NCBI GenBank assembly: GCA_021413705.1
Contig: JAIOPX010000068.1
Coordinates: 1 to 44,644, forward strand
Direction: 5' to 3'
DNA length: 44,644 nucleotides
DNA from: Planctomycetota bacterium
GTDB taxonomy: Bacteria; Planctomycetota; Planctomycetia; Pirellulales; UBA7805
Both the position numbers and the translations under genes were made by a program. Below the pieces are notes generated by a model. It did no database searches. It was not told the DNA's origin and saw only the letters and a program-made list of their open reading frames with translations. Positions 33,179-42,709 of this stretch are shown here, piece after piece (within the stretch, counting starts at the first letter, position 1; each line of letters opens with the position of its first letter).

Positions 33179-34651
33179 ATGTTGAAGCCATGCCTGCTTC
33201 TCATCGTCTCCGTTGGCTCCCTCTTAGCATCTCGACAGCTTCACGCGGCAGACCGGCCGAATATCGTTGTCATCCTTGCGGACGACCTTGGCAACGCGGA
33301 CCTCGGCTATCGCGGCAGCAAGATCAGGACGCCGAACATTGACGCCCTGGCCAAGACCGGCGTTCGGCTGGAATCGTACTACGGACTGCCGTTGTGTACT
33401 CCGTCGCGTGCGGCCCTCATGACTGGCCGCTATCCGATGCGGCACGGCCTGCAAACGCTTGTGATCTTCCCCAGCCACAAGTACGGATTGCCGACGGAAG
33501 AGAAGACGCTGCCACAAGCCCTCAAGGAAGTGGGCTACAACACCTACATGGTCGGCAAGTGGCACCTGGGCCATGCAGACAAAAAGTTCTGGCCGCAGAA
33601 CCGTGGGTTCGACCACTTTTATGGCAACGTCATGGGCGAGGTGGACTACTTCACCCACGACCGTGGGGGCGTCATCGACTGGCAGCGGAATGGCACGTTT
33701 CTCAAGGAGGAAGGGTACTACATGAACCTGATCGGCAAAGAGGCAGCGGGTCTGATCGACAAACACGATACATCGAAGCCGCTGTTCATGTACGTAGCGT
33801 CGTTGTCGGCTCATGCCCCGTATCAGGCACCTCAAGAAGAAATCGACGCTTACCAGGAGGTGTTTCCGGACGAACTGCACCGGACTTACGCGGCAATGGT
33901 CACAAACCTCGACGCTCAGGTCGGCCGGATCGTGGCTGCACTCGACAAGAAGGGCATGCGTGAGAACACCCTGATCTTCTTTACAACCGATAACGGCGGG
34001 GCGACCAGCGCGCTGTTCGCAACGGGTGCCCGTTCGCCGGAGGAACGAGAGGAAAGCGGTGGCGTCGCTCTCGGCAAGGCACCGCCCTGCTCAAACGCCC
34101 CGTTCAGTGGCGGCAAGGGCACCCTCAAGGAAGGCGGAGTGCGGTTGCCCGCGATCGTCAACTGGCCCGCCAAGCTCAAGCCCGCTGTCGTGACCGAACC
34201 GCTCCACCACGTCGATGTGATGCCAACACTCCTCGCGCTGGCCGGCGGGAAAGGCGATCCGAGCAAGCCGTTCGACGGCAAGGACGCGATGGCAACGATC
34301 GCCGAGGAAAGGCCCTCTCCACACGACGACATCCTCATCAATGTGGAGGCTTTTCGTGGGGCGATCCGCAAGAGCAACTGGAAACTCATCAAGGTCGCCA
34401 CTCTCCCCGGCAAGACCGAACTGTTCGATCTCGCGAAGGATCCCAGCGAGAAGGAGAACGTGGCGAATCAGCACCCGGACGTGGTGAACGACCTGGAAGC
34501 TCGGCTGATGAACTATGCCAAGCAGCAGAAGATGAGCCAATGGCTGAAATCGCAGGTGGACTATCTTGGCTTCCAAGGCGAAACTGTACTGGATCCCGGT
34601 TACAACATCGACGGCGGACTGCCAACCGAAAAGCCGACGCTTCCCAAATAA
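33179..34651 (+). CDS. Exported sulfatase 2 (arylsulfatase B-like)
   Basis: 490 residues from ATG 33179; signal peptide CLLLIVSVGSLLASRQLHA. NIVVILADDLGNADLGYRG is the Ca2+-binding start, and the formylglycine motif CTPSR begins at Cys73 (LPLCTPSRAALMTGRYPMRH). MVGKWHLGH, FMYVASLSAHAPY, FTTDNGG and KGTLKEGGVRLPAIVNWP match arylsulfatase B/GalNAc-4-sulfatase-like enzymes. Starts 74 bases after sulfatase 1. A longer frame from 32849 overlaps sulfatase 1 and is not used. Likely cotranscribed with its neighbours. Confidence 0.92.
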   Translation: MLKPCLLLIVSVGSLLASRQLHAADRPNIVVILADDLGNADLGYRGSKIRTPNIDALAKTGVRLESYYGLPLCTPSRAALMTGRYPMRHGLQTLVIFPSHKYGLPTEEKTLPQALKEVGYNTYMVGKWHLGHADKKFWPQNRGFDHFYGNVMGEVDYFTHDRGGVIDWQRNGTFLKEEGYYMNLIGKEAAGLIDKHDTSKPLFMYVASLSAHAPYQAPQEEIDAYQEVFPDELHRTYAAMVTNLDAQVGRIVAALDKKGMRENTLIFFTTDNGGATSALFATGARSPEEREESGGVALGKAPPCSNAPFSGGKGTLKEGGVRLPAIVNWPAKLKPAVVTEPLHHVDVMPTLLALAGGKGDPSKPFDGKDAMATIAEERPSPHDDILINVEAFRGAIRKSNWKLIKVATLPGKTELFDLAKDPSEKENVANQHPDVVNDLEARLMNYAKQQKMSQWLKSQVDYLGFQGETVLDPGYNIDGGLPTEKPTLPK

Positions 34652-34689
34652 CGACCTGGCCGCCTAACCTGCAACAAGAAAGGACGTCG

Positions 34690-37086
34690 ATGTTTCATGA
34701 CCGCCAACAATTGAGTGCGTTGTTACTCACAGCCATTTATAGTCTCTCTACTGCATGGCCGGGAGCAGCCATTGCGCAGCAGAAAGTCGTTCCCGCCAAG
34801 TCCGATGGTTTGGTTCTGCCCTTCCCGCCGACGCCTTCAGCCAGCGTGGCCGGAGCGACTTTGCAGGATTCCAAGATGAAATGGCGGAAGGAGCCCGAGC
34901 GGCTGAGGTCCGGCGCGCCCAACGTCTTGATCGTGCTGATCGACGATGTCGGCTTTGGCGTTCCGGACACCTTCGGTGGTGAGGTCCACACACCGACACT
35001 GACCAAGCTGAGGGACTCTGGTGTCTGCTACAACGCCTTCCACACCACGTCGATCTGCTCGCCGACCCGTGCTGCACTGCTGACCGGGCGGAACCACCAC
35101 CGCGTCGGCAACGGCACGATCGCCGAGCGCGCGTCCGACTTCGACGGCTACACCGGCATCATCCCAAAGACCTCCGCCACCATTGCCGAGACGCTGCACC
35201 ACTACGGGTACAAGTCGGCAGCATTCGGAAAGTGGCACAACACACCGGCCAACCAGACCACTGCGATGGGCCCTTTCGACCGCTGGCCGACCGGCCACGG
35301 GTTTGACTACTTCTATGGCTTCCTCGCTGGCGAGACCTCGCAATGGGAGCCCCGGTTGTACGAGAACCTCAGCCCGATCGAACCGCCGCACAACGAAAGG
35401 TATCATCTGACCGAAGATATGGCGGATAAAGCCATCGCTTGGCTCAAACGACACCAGGCTTTCTCACCCGACAAACCTTTCTTGATGTATTGGGCACCGG
35501 GCGGCGCCCATGGCCCTCACCACATCTTCCCGCAGTGGGCCGACAAGTACCAAGGCAAATTCAACGACGGCTGGGACAAGTACCGCGAGCGCGTCTTCCA
35601 GCGACAAAAGGAACTCGGCTGGATACCGGCGGACACGAAACTCACTCCGCGCGATCCGACGATGGCGTCCTGGGACAGCATCCCGGAAGCGGAGCGGCCG
35701 TTCCAGCGTAGACTCATGGAAGTGTTCGCGGGATTCGTCGAGCACACTGACGCCCAGGTTGGCAAACTGGTGAGCGGTTTGGAGCAACTCGGCGTCCGCG
35801 ACAATACCATTATCCTTTACATTTGGGGGGACAACGGTTCCAGCGCCGAAGGCCAAAAGGGGAGCATCAGTGAACTGCTCGCCCAGAACAACATCCCGAA
35901 CACGATCGAGCAGCAGATGGCCGCGCTGGAAAAGGTCGGAGGTCTTCCCGCCCTCGGTTCTCCCAAGGTGGACAACATGTACCACGCTGGCTGGGCATGG
36001 GCAGGCAGCGCGCCGTTCCGCTCCACCAAGCTCGTCGCGGCCCACTTTGGCGGCACGCGGAACCCGCTGGTCATCTCCTGGCCAATGGGACTCAAGCCGG
36101 ACAAGACGCCGCACTCGCAGTTCCACCACGTCAACGACGTCGTACCGACCCTGTACGAAGTGATCGGCATAACGCCGCCTGATGAAGTGAACGGGTTCAA
36201 GCAAGACCCGATGGACGGCGTGAGCATGACATACACGTTCGCCGACGCGAAGGTTGCCACTCGCAAGAAAACCCAGTACTTCGAGAACAACGCCAGCCGG
36301 GGCATCTACCACCACGGCTGGTTTGCCTGCACGTTCGGCCCGTTCATCCCGTGGGACACCCCGGGTTCTACGGCACGATTGAAGAACTGGGACGCGAACA
36401 AGGACGTGTGGGAACTGTACGACCTGTCGAACGATTTCTCCCAGGCGGACGACCTCGCTGCAAAGGAACCGAAACGACTGGCAAAAATGAAGGAACTATT
36501 CCTGGAGGAGGCCAAGGCCAACAAAGCGCTGCCGATCGGCGGCGGGCTGTGGACGCGATTTCACCCCGAAGACGCCATCGGCAGCCCCTACAAGTCCTGG
36601 CGATTCGACGCAACCACCACCCGCATGCCGGAGTTCACGGCGCCGGGCCTCGGCAAGCGGAGCAACCACGTCGCCATGGATATCGAGGTCGGCAAGGAGG
36701 CTTCCGGGGTGCTCTACGCTCTCGGCGGCGCGAGCGGCGGCGTGACCCTTTATATGGACAATGGGCAACTCGTCTACGAGTACAACATGCTCATCATCGA
36801 GAGGACCACCGCGAAGAGCGAAGCGAAGCTCGAACCTGGAAAGCACAAGATCGAAGTCGATGAGACGATCGCCAAGCCCGGTGCCCCGGCAGACGTTTTC
36901 CTGAAGGTGGACGGCCTGGAAGTCGCTCGCACGACGGTGAAACGCACGGTGCCGGCGGCTTTCACCGCCAGCGAAACCTTCGACGTAGGCGTCGATCTCG
37001 GCTCACCCGTGTCGCTCGACTACTCCGACCGAGCGCCGTTCACATTCAACGGCAAGATCGAGGGGATGTTCGTTGAGTTGAAATAA
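34690..37086 (+). CDS. Exported sulfatase 3 (PAS-type arylsulfatase)
   Basis: 798 residues from ATG 34690, 38 bases after sulfatase 2. Signal peptide LLLTAIYSLSTAWPGAAIAQ. NVLIVLIDDVGFGVPDTFGG carries the metal Asp residues, and the formylglycine motif CSPTR begins at Cys123 (SICSPTRAALLTGRNHHRVG). SAAFGKWHNTP, YWAPGGAHGPHH, YIWGDNGSS and APFRSTKLVAAHFGGTRNPL are typical of the Pseudomonas AtsA group. So is the beta-rich C-terminal extension (HVAMDIEVGKEASGVLYALG, LEPGKHKIEVDETI, ASETFDVGVDLGSPVSLDYS). Much larger than its two neighbours because of that extension. Ends 61 bases before the convergent prc gene. Confidence 0.92.
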   Translation: MFHDRQQLSALLLTAIYSLSTAWPGAAIAQQKVVPAKSDGLVLPFPPTPSASVAGATLQDSKMKWRKEPERLRSGAPNVLIVLIDDVGFGVPDTFGGEVHTPTLTKLRDSGVCYNAFHTTSICSPTRAALLTGRNHHRVGNGTIAERASDFDGYTGIIPKTSATIAETLHHYGYKSAAFGKWHNTPANQTTAMGPFDRWPTGHGFDYFYGFLAGETSQWEPRLYENLSPIEPPHNERYHLTEDMADKAIAWLKRHQAFSPDKPFLMYWAPGGAHGPHHIFPQWADKYQGKFNDGWDKYRERVFQRQKELGWIPADTKLTPRDPTMASWDSIPEAERPFQRRLMEVFAGFVEHTDAQVGKLVSGLEQLGVRDNTIILYIWGDNGSSAEGQKGSISELLAQNNIPNTIEQQMAALEKVGGLPALGSPKVDNMYHAGWAWAGSAPFRSTKLVAAHFGGTRNPLVISWPMGLKPDKTPHSQFHHVNDVVPTLYEVIGITPPDEVNGFKQDPMDGVSMTYTFADAKVATRKKTQYFENNASRGIYHHGWFACTFGPFIPWDTPGSTARLKNWDANKDVWELYDLSNDFSQADDLAAKEPKRLAKMKELFLEEAKANKALPIGGGLWTRFHPEDAIGSPYKSWRFDATTTRMPEFTAPGLGKRSNHVAMDIEVGKEASGVLYALGGASGGVTLYMDNGQLVYEYNMLIIERTTAKSEAKLEPGKHKIEVDETIAKPGAPADVFLKVDGLEVARTTVKRTVPAAFTASETFDVGVDLGSPVSLDYSDRAPFTFNGKIEGMFVELK

Positions 37087-37146
37087 CCGATCAGGCCAAG
37101 GACAACCGATACTTGGGAAGAAAAGAAATTTCCTTAGCTTGACCAC

Positions 37147-39228
37147 TTACCGCGTCGCGGCGACTTTGCTCTTGCCTAGCAGGTTGAGATAGTCGATCGT
37201 CACCGCCAGAGCTTCGTTGAAGTAGTACTTCCGATCGATCACTGGACGGTCCTTGGCTTCCAATTCTTCAAGCTGCTTCTCTTCGTCATCATCTTCAGCG
37301 TTGAACTCCGACCGCTCGGCGAGATATTTCTTCTCATTGAGCGTGATGCTCTTACGCTGCTTCTGATCTTGATAGCGAGCCACTCGCTTGGCCACTTTCT
37401 TGAAGTCATCCGAGGCGGAACAACGCTCCGCCGAGCGACGATTCAACTCAGCGAGAATCGGAGGCGCTACCTGATCGACCGTCTTAAACGGTGAAGCCCG
37501 CACCTGGTCGAACTTTAACGCATATTCCTGATCCTGCTCGCCAATGTCGAGGTGCGTGGTCAGCGACGGCAATTCAATGTCCGATACCACTCCCCGATTC
37601 TGCGTGCTATCGCCATTGGGGCGATAGAACTGCTGTTGCGTGATCTTCAGGGCCCCCCACTTGGGAGCCGCTTCGCCGCGGAACAATTGGCGGCCCAGAT
37701 CGAGCATGCTCTGCACAGTACCCTTGCCGTGGGTCGTGTGGTCCCCCACCACAATCCCCCGGCGGTAGTCTTGAATGGCGCCGGCAAAGATCTCGCTGGC
37801 GCTGGCGCTGAGCTTGCTGGTCAGCACCACCAACGGGCCGTCCCATGCCACGCCACGCTCTTCGTCGTCATAATGCTCCACCTTGCCGTCGGCATCTTTG
37901 ACCTGAACGACGGGGCCGTCATCGATGAACAGCCCCGTCAGGTTGATCGCTTCGGTCAAAGCTCCACCGCCGTTGCGGCGCAGGTCGAGAACCACTGCAT
38001 CCACGCCTTTGGCGCGAAAATCATCGAGCAACTTGCGCACGTCGCGCGTGGTGCTGCGGAAATCGGCCTTGCCCAAGCGGGCGCCGTTCATGTCCATGTA
38101 GAAACTGGGGAGATCGATAACGCCGATCTTATAGGGGCGACCATCGGGCTTAGTGCCCATGTCCACCGTATCGCCGCGGGCCAGGCTATCGGTCAACTCA
38201 ATGCTCTGCCGCGTGATGTTGTAGATGATCGGTTTGCCCGTGCCGCCGGGGAGCACCTGGAGCCGGACGATGCTTCCTCGCTTGCCGCGGATCAACTTGA
38301 CCACGTCGTTCAGTCGCATATCGACCACATCGACAATCGGGCCGTCCTCACCCTGGCCGACGCCGATGACCTGATCCTTGTTCTTCAGCCGGCCGTCTTT
38401 GGCCGCGGCTCCGCCCAAAATGACCTTGGTGACAACCGTGTTGCCATCGACCATCTGCAACGCCGCGCCAATCCCTTCCAGCTCTCCCCGCATCAGGATC
38501 TCGAAGTTCTCCAGGGAAGAGGAAGACATGTAGGAAGTATGGGGATCGTAGCTGGTGGTCAACGAGGTCAAATAAAGTTCCAACAGGTCGTCGCTGGTGA
38601 ATTGCCGCATGTTGCGGGCGAAACTGTGATATCGCTTCGACAGTTTTTCGCGGGCCTCGGCTCCTTCGCTCTTGGCCGCCTTGAGCACCAACAGGTCGTA
38701 CTTGATCCGCTTCCGCCACCGGTCGCGCAGTTCCGCTTCGTCCTTGGCATAGGGCCGCTTGTCGAAGTCCGTGTCCATCGCCTCATCGACCGTGAAATCG
38801 TGCTCCATCTTCAACAATTCGTCAATGACGGCGATCCGCTCATTCAGGCGGCGGAGATAGACCTTGTAAACTTCGTAGGCAAAACCCACGTCCCCCCGCT
38901 TCAGCCGGTCGTCCAGCTCGTTGCGGTGACGCATGAAATCATCCACGTCCCCCTGGGTGAAGTAGAGCTTCATGGGATCAATGCTCTTGAGGAACATTGT
39001 CAACCAACGCTGCGACATTTCGTCGTTCAGCGGATGACGGGAGATGTGCTGACTGTTCATCAGAGACATCACCGCCATGGCAATCTGGCGGTCGGTCGCA
39101 GTCGGGGCATTGAGATCGGCCCGAGTCCGGGACACCAACAAGCCCGAAATCACCAGTGAAAGCGCTGCCAGCAGCGTGAGAACCCGTGGGCGGACAGCGA
39201 GACGAAGACGGCGGCGCACGATCGTCAT
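37147..39228 (-). CDS. prc: C-terminal processing protease (Prc/Tsp)
   Basis: 693 residues from ATG 39228. An N-terminal signal or anchor (LTLLAALSLVISGLLVS) puts it in the periplasm, where Tsp trims proteins and controls envelope enzymes. A helical N-terminal domain, a PDZ domain (~residues 250-330, GIGAALQMVDGNTVVTKVIL) and the protease core follow, with LDLRRNGGGALTEAINLTGL, nucleophile Ser in SKLSASASEIFAGA (~475) and Lys in HTTHGKGTVQ about 25 residues later. The long C-terminal domain ending KYYFNEALAVTIDYLNLLGK is typical of the Tsp subgroup. The open extension to 39327 is repeat-derived. Confidence 0.93.
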   Translation of the reverse strand: MTIVRRRLRLAVRPRVLTLLAALSLVISGLLVSRTRADLNAPTATDRQIAMAVMSLMNSQHISRHPLNDEMSQRWLTMFLKSIDPMKLYFTQGDVDDFMRHRNELDDRLKRGDVGFAYEVYKVYLRRLNERIAVIDELLKMEHDFTVDEAMDTDFDKRPYAKDEAELRDRWRKRIKYDLLVLKAAKSEGAEAREKLSKRYHSFARNMRQFTSDDLLELYLTSLTTSYDPHTSYMSSSSLENFEILMRGELEGIGAALQMVDGNTVVTKVILGGAAAKDGRLKNKDQVIGVGQGEDGPIVDVVDMRLNDVVKLIRGKRGSIVRLQVLPGGTGKPIIYNITRQSIELTDSLARGDTVDMGTKPDGRPYKIGVIDLPSFYMDMNGARLGKADFRSTTRDVRKLLDDFRAKGVDAVVLDLRRNGGGALTEAINLTGLFIDDGPVVQVKDADGKVEHYDDEERGVAWDGPLVVLTSKLSASASEIFAGAIQDYRRGIVVGDHTTHGKGTVQSMLDLGRQLFRGEAAPKWGALKITQQQFYRPNGDSTQNRGVVSDIELPSLTTHLDIGEQDQEYALKFDQVRASPFKTVDQVAPPILAELNRRSAERCSASDDFKKVAKRVARYQDQKQRKSITLNEKKYLAERSEFNAEDDDEEKQLEELEAKDRPVIDRKYYFNEALAVTIDYLNLLGKSKVAATR

Positions 39229-39262
39229 AATTGAGATTCCTAGTGGAGGGAACAACAGCATC

Positions 39263-39339
39263 GTAGCCGAAGTCGTGAGACTTCGGAAAATGAACTCGCG
39301 GTGAAAGGGGTGCTGCTGAAGTCTCACGACTCCAGCTAC
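39263..39339. repeat. Palindromic repeat (GAAGTCTCACGACT type), copy 2
   Basis: Arms GTAGCCGAAGTCGTGAGACT and GAAGTCTCACGACTCCAGCT (then AC) flank about 30 bases. Same family as 3870-3941. It lies upstream of prc. Confidence 0.75.
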
Positions 39340-39455
39340 CGCAGCAACCCCCTGATGGTATGCCGAATCGCTACCATGGGCAAGATCGACCCAATCCGAT
39401 CCTTATGCTTGCAACGGCCTCTTTTTATCCATTACGTAGGAACCCCCGCGAAGGC

Positions 39456-40283
39456 TCATTCTTTTTTGCAACCACTGGCCAGCACGGTCGTTACTGACGG
39501 GCCCGTGGGGGTCGCTTTCGCGCGGCTGCCGGCCCGCACCGCCACGGCCCGGGCCAGGGCCCAGCCGGGGGCCAGATGCGCTGTGACGATGATTTCCCGC
39601 CCCCCACTTGCGATTGCGGCTGCCGCCTGTCGCACCTGATCCATCAGATCCCCTTGGAACAAGAGGTGCGGTTGGACCACAATTCTGCGGGCGTCGGCTG
39701 CCACAGCCGATTGGAGTGCTTCGCCGAGTGTGGGCCGCTGGACGGCAATAAAGCCCACTTCCAGTCGGCCTACAGGAGTCCGTTGGCTGCGCAACTCGGC
39801 AAACTGGTGCATGCTTTTGGTGGCCTCCGCGTCGCTGCTGCCGCGGCCAATCATCACCAGCGCTGTCTTCTCAGGCGGCACAGACGCGCGGCCGCAGAGA
39901 GCTTGGCGATAGCGCAACTCGGAAAGCCACAGCAGGGCAGGGTGGCAGTCGAGCGCCTCCCCCACGTACCGCACTTGCAAATCCGCATAACGGATCGTTG
40001 CCAGGTCCACGGCGGAGGGTATGTCTCGTTTGGCATGTCCCGCCGCGAACAGCAGCAAGGGCAGGACGGTCAGTCGTCGGACGCCAGCCACATAAGCGGC
40101 TGCGATTCCCTCTTCGATCGAAGGCGTGGCCAACTCGAGAAAACAGGGTTCAACACGCAGTCCCGCGCATCGCGCCTGCACCTGGGCGGCCGTCGCCAGA
40201 AACTCCCTCTGTCCTTGAGGGTCGCGCGTGCCATGCCCCACCAGGAGCAGGCCATCGGGCGAATTGCGGACTGGATCGGGCAT
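39456..40283 (-). CDS. Sirohydrochlorin chelatase-like protein (CbiX family)
   Basis: 275 residues from ATG 40283. Two tandem CbiX halves. The first has both expected metal-binding His motifs, LLLVGHGTRDPQG and LLLFAAGHAKRDIPS. In the second half the equivalents are VMIGRGSSDAEA and VQPHLLFQGDLMDQVR, so at least one His is replaced. The enzyme family inserts cobalt, nickel or iron into sirohydrochlorin for cobalamin or siroheme. No other cobalamin or siroheme gene is in the window. The frame extends to 40358 through a dispersed repeat and is not counted. Confidence 0.83.
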   Translation of the reverse strand: MPDPVRNSPDGLLLVGHGTRDPQGQREFLATAAQVQARCAGLRVEPCFLELATPSIEEGIAAAYVAGVRRLTVLPLLLFAAGHAKRDIPSAVDLATIRYADLQVRYVGEALDCHPALLWLSELRYRQALCGRASVPPEKTALVMIGRGSSDAEATKSMHQFAELRSQRTPVGRLEVGFIAVQRPTLGEALQSAVAADARRIVVQPHLLFQGDLMDQVRQAAAAIASGGREIIVTAHLAPGWALARAVAVRAGSRAKATPTGPSVTTVLASGCKKE

Positions 40284-40334
40284 CTGTTCAGCGGTTGGTT
40301 TAAGTCGGGTACTGTTTACTAATCCCGGCGCGCC

Positions 40335-40394
40335 GGGGTCCCAATTTTGCCCCAGCACAGTAATACTAGCTCGCGAGCGAGTATGGGACTGTCC
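40335..40394. repeat. Dispersed palindromic repeat (GGGACTGTCC type), copy 2
   Basis: GTCCCAATTTTGCCCCAGCA, then a variable middle containing the palindrome CTCGCGAG, then ATGGGACTGTCC. Second copy of the block that forms the nuoB tail (736-777). Confidence 0.7.
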
Positions 40395-40470
40395 TATTAG
40401 GATACGAGCGGACCCAAGGGGACCGGCACCCTCTGTTGGAGTACAGCCTTCAGGTTGCTTCAGAGCATAA

Positions 40471-40560
40471 GCAGGCTAAAGCCTGGACTCCAACGCGAGG
40501 CTCGGCTCCAACAGCCAGCCCCCCTCAGGACCAGCAGCGGGCTGGGAAGCCTGTCCTACG
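40471..40560. repeat. Two short palindromic repeats upstream of the FHA gene
   Basis: CAGGCTAAAGCCTGGACTCC at 40472-40491 is followed by GCGGGCTGGGAAGCCTGTCC at 40537-40556. The second is a member of the GGGCTGGAAGCCC family at 1932-1993 and 26205-26280. Confidence 0.6.
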
Positions 40561-40561
40561 C

Positions 40562-40570
40562 TGCTATATT
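40562..40570 (+). promoter_or_regulatory. Extended -10 promoter, predicted leaderless start
   Basis: TGC-TATATT is followed by 7 bases and a GTG start at 40578. The layout is like those at 5610, 6275 and 8326, so the message may start at or next to the start codon. Confidence 0.45.
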
Positions 40571-40577
40571 ATCAGTC

Positions 40578-42407
40578 GTGCATGCCTATCTGACCATGAC
40601 CCAGGGAAGCCGCTCGGGGACGACTTTTCGTCTCCTCACGGACCAGGATAACCGAATCGGCCGCGGCCTGGAGTGCGCCGTGGTGCTGACGGACCCTCTT
40701 TGCTCCCGGGTTCACGCCACACTTTCGCTGGTTGACCACCGCTGGTGGGTGCGTGACGCCGAGAGCCGCAACGGCACGTTCGTCAACGATCAGCGGATCG
40801 ACGACGCGGCGCTGATCGACGGTTCACGCGTTCGCGTCGGGTCTACGGAATTCACTTTTCATCTCAGTGACGATTCTCCGCCGACTCCTGAAAGTGAAAT
40901 GCGGATCACGCAAACGCTGCTCCGCGATCAGGTGGTTGCGACCGATGAAGATCACTTCACCGCCGCCGCATTGGGCAATTCGCCGGTTGCCCAAGAACTG
41001 CTGGTGATGTACCAGTTGACCATCAAACTGCTGGGGACCAACGACCCCGACGAAGTGGTGCGAGTTTCGCTCGATCTATTGCGCGATAGCTGCCGGGCCG
41101 CGGTGGTCGGATTTCTTTGGGCCAACGAGACGGGCCAGTTGCGCCCGAAGATGGTCATACCCGAAGAAGCCGCCGGAAAGGTCCATCTCAGCGAGCGACT
41201 TACCGAACTGGTTTGTCATCAGGGGCGGGCCGTCTGGGTGGACAATCAAAAAGTCGGCGAAGCGAGCGAAAGCCTGCAACATTTTTCCGACGCCATTTGC
41301 GTACCGCTGCTGCACGACAATTTGCCCTGCGGCGCATTACACGTCTATCGCGAGCACGATCACTTCACTCAGGAACATTTTCACTTTGTGCTGTCCGTGG
41401 CCAACATCCTGGGCGTGGCCCTGGTTCGAGCCCGCCGCGAGACCAACCTGGCGGTGGACTTTCAGCAATTGGCATCGCAGAGTCCCGGCTACGACGAAAT
41501 GATCGGTCAATCGCCGCCGATGCGCGACTTGAAGGGACGAATCGACCGCCTCGCCAGGGCCACCGGCTGCGTGCTGATTCGAGGAGAAAGCGGCACCGGC
41601 AAGGAATTGGTCGCCCGCGCCATTCAGCGCCGCAGTCCGCGGGCCGATCAGCCGATGCTCTCGGTCAACTGCGCGGCGATTCCGGCCGAATTGATCGAGA
41701 GCCAATTGTTCGGACACAAAGCGGGCGCTTTCACCAGCGCCGATCGAGACCACATCGGCTTTTTCCAACAGGCCGACCTGGGGACGCTGTTCTTGGACGA
41801 GGTGGGGGAACTCCCCCTGGAGGGACAGGCTAAACTGCTGCGGATCCTCGAGGGACATCCGTTCCTGCCGGTCGGCAGCTCTCGAGAAGTGACGGTGGAC
41901 GTTCGCGTCATCGCGGCCACCAATCAAAACCTGGAAACCTACGTTCGCGAGCGGCGGTTTCGCGAAGACCTGTACTATCGCCTCAGCGTCTTTGAGTTGG
42001 AAGTGCCTCCCCTGAGGGAGCGGGGGGAGGACATCGGCGTGTTGATCGACTCGTTCCTGGCTCACTATCGTCGTCAGCACGGACGCCCGCACCTGGAACT
42101 CTCCGCAACCGCGCGGCAAAAACTGTTGGCCTACCGTTGGCCGGGCAATGTGCGGCAACTCCGCAATGTGATCGACAGCGCCGTGGTCCTGGCCGACGGA
42201 GGACAGATCGAACCGGCCGACCTGGGCCTGCGCGACACTGGCGGCGAGACCGTGGCTTCGCTTAATCTGGAAGAGATGGAACGGCACAATATTGCCGAAG
42301 CAATGCGCCGCGCCGGCGGAAATGTGGTGGATGCCGCCAAATTGCTCGGCATCGGCCGGGCGACCCTCTATCGGAAGTTGGATGAGTATGGAATTGCCCG
42401 CGGGTAA
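40578..42407 (+). CDS. FHA-GAF-sigma-54 activator with Fis-type HTH
   Basis: 609 residues from GTG 40578 (HAYLTMTQGSRSGTTFRLL is the usual start of the FHA strand; an ATG at 40596 would cut into it). FHA domain ~1-100 (NRIGRGLECAVVL, CSRVHATLSLV, ESRNGTFVNDQRI), which binds phosphothreonine; GAF-like domain ~130-295; AAA+ sigma-54 interaction domain ~315-540 with Walker A GESGTGKE, Walker B TLFLDEVGELP; Fis-type HTH at the end (AMRRAGGNVVDAAKLLGIGR). The loop that contacts sigma-54 reads GAFTSA instead of GAFTGA. A Ser/Thr kinase probably controls it through the FHA domain; none is nearby. Confidence 0.9.
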   Translation: MHAYLTMTQGSRSGTTFRLLTDQDNRIGRGLECAVVLTDPLCSRVHATLSLVDHRWWVRDAESRNGTFVNDQRIDDAALIDGSRVRVGSTEFTFHLSDDSPPTPESEMRITQTLLRDQVVATDEDHFTAAALGNSPVAQELLVMYQLTIKLLGTNDPDEVVRVSLDLLRDSCRAAVVGFLWANETGQLRPKMVIPEEAAGKVHLSERLTELVCHQGRAVWVDNQKVGEASESLQHFSDAICVPLLHDNLPCGALHVYREHDHFTQEHFHFVLSVANILGVALVRARRETNLAVDFQQLASQSPGYDEMIGQSPPMRDLKGRIDRLARATGCVLIRGESGTGKELVARAIQRRSPRADQPMLSVNCAAIPAELIESQLFGHKAGAFTSADRDHIGFFQQADLGTLFLDEVGELPLEGQAKLLRILEGHPFLPVGSSREVTVDVRVIAATNQNLETYVRERRFREDLYYRLSVFELEVPPLRERGEDIGVLIDSFLAHYRRQHGRPHLELSATARQKLLAYRWPGNVRQLRNVIDSAVVLADGGQIEPADLGLRDTGGETVASLNLEEMERHNIAEAMRRAGGNVVDAAKLLGIGRATLYRKLDEYGIARG

Positions 42408-42422
42408 TAGCCAAAGTTTTTT

Positions 42423-42709
42423 AAACCACAGAGGCACAGAGGAAGCGCTGAGAAGGCGCGGTCAGAAGCATGACGATCAATACCACACATGTTCTGGCAC
42501 GGTCTCCTGACCGTGCCATTCCGCCGACCGCAGGTCTCCATAGTGGCTTGAACGCAACGTGTGCCAGAGCATGGGAGACCTTCGGTCAACGCAGTGGCAT
42601 GGTCGGAGACCAAGCCACAACATGGCGACATCCCAACGTATTGCAGAGGATTCGGAAATTCTGTGCCCACTCGCTCTTCATTCTCTGTGTCTCTGTGTCT
42701 CTGTGGTTC
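42423..42709. repeat. Nested inverted repeat (CACAGAGGCACAGAG type), copy C
   Basis: Left arm AAACCACAGAGGCACAGAGG, right arm CTCTGTGTCTCTGTGTCTCT with GTGGTT. The interior carries another inverted motif family, GGCACGGTCTCCTGACCGTGCC, and its relative ending GGCATGGTCGGAGACC. The right part is translated as the start and signal peptide of the next gene. Same outer arms as copies A and B. Confidence 0.75.

Noticed and set aside
37552..39159. 535-codon open frame on the plus strand, opposite prc
   Set aside because: It is the antisense of a clear Prc/Tsp protease with all catalytic motifs. High-GC coding sequence often leaves the opposite strand open, and the translation shows no family features.
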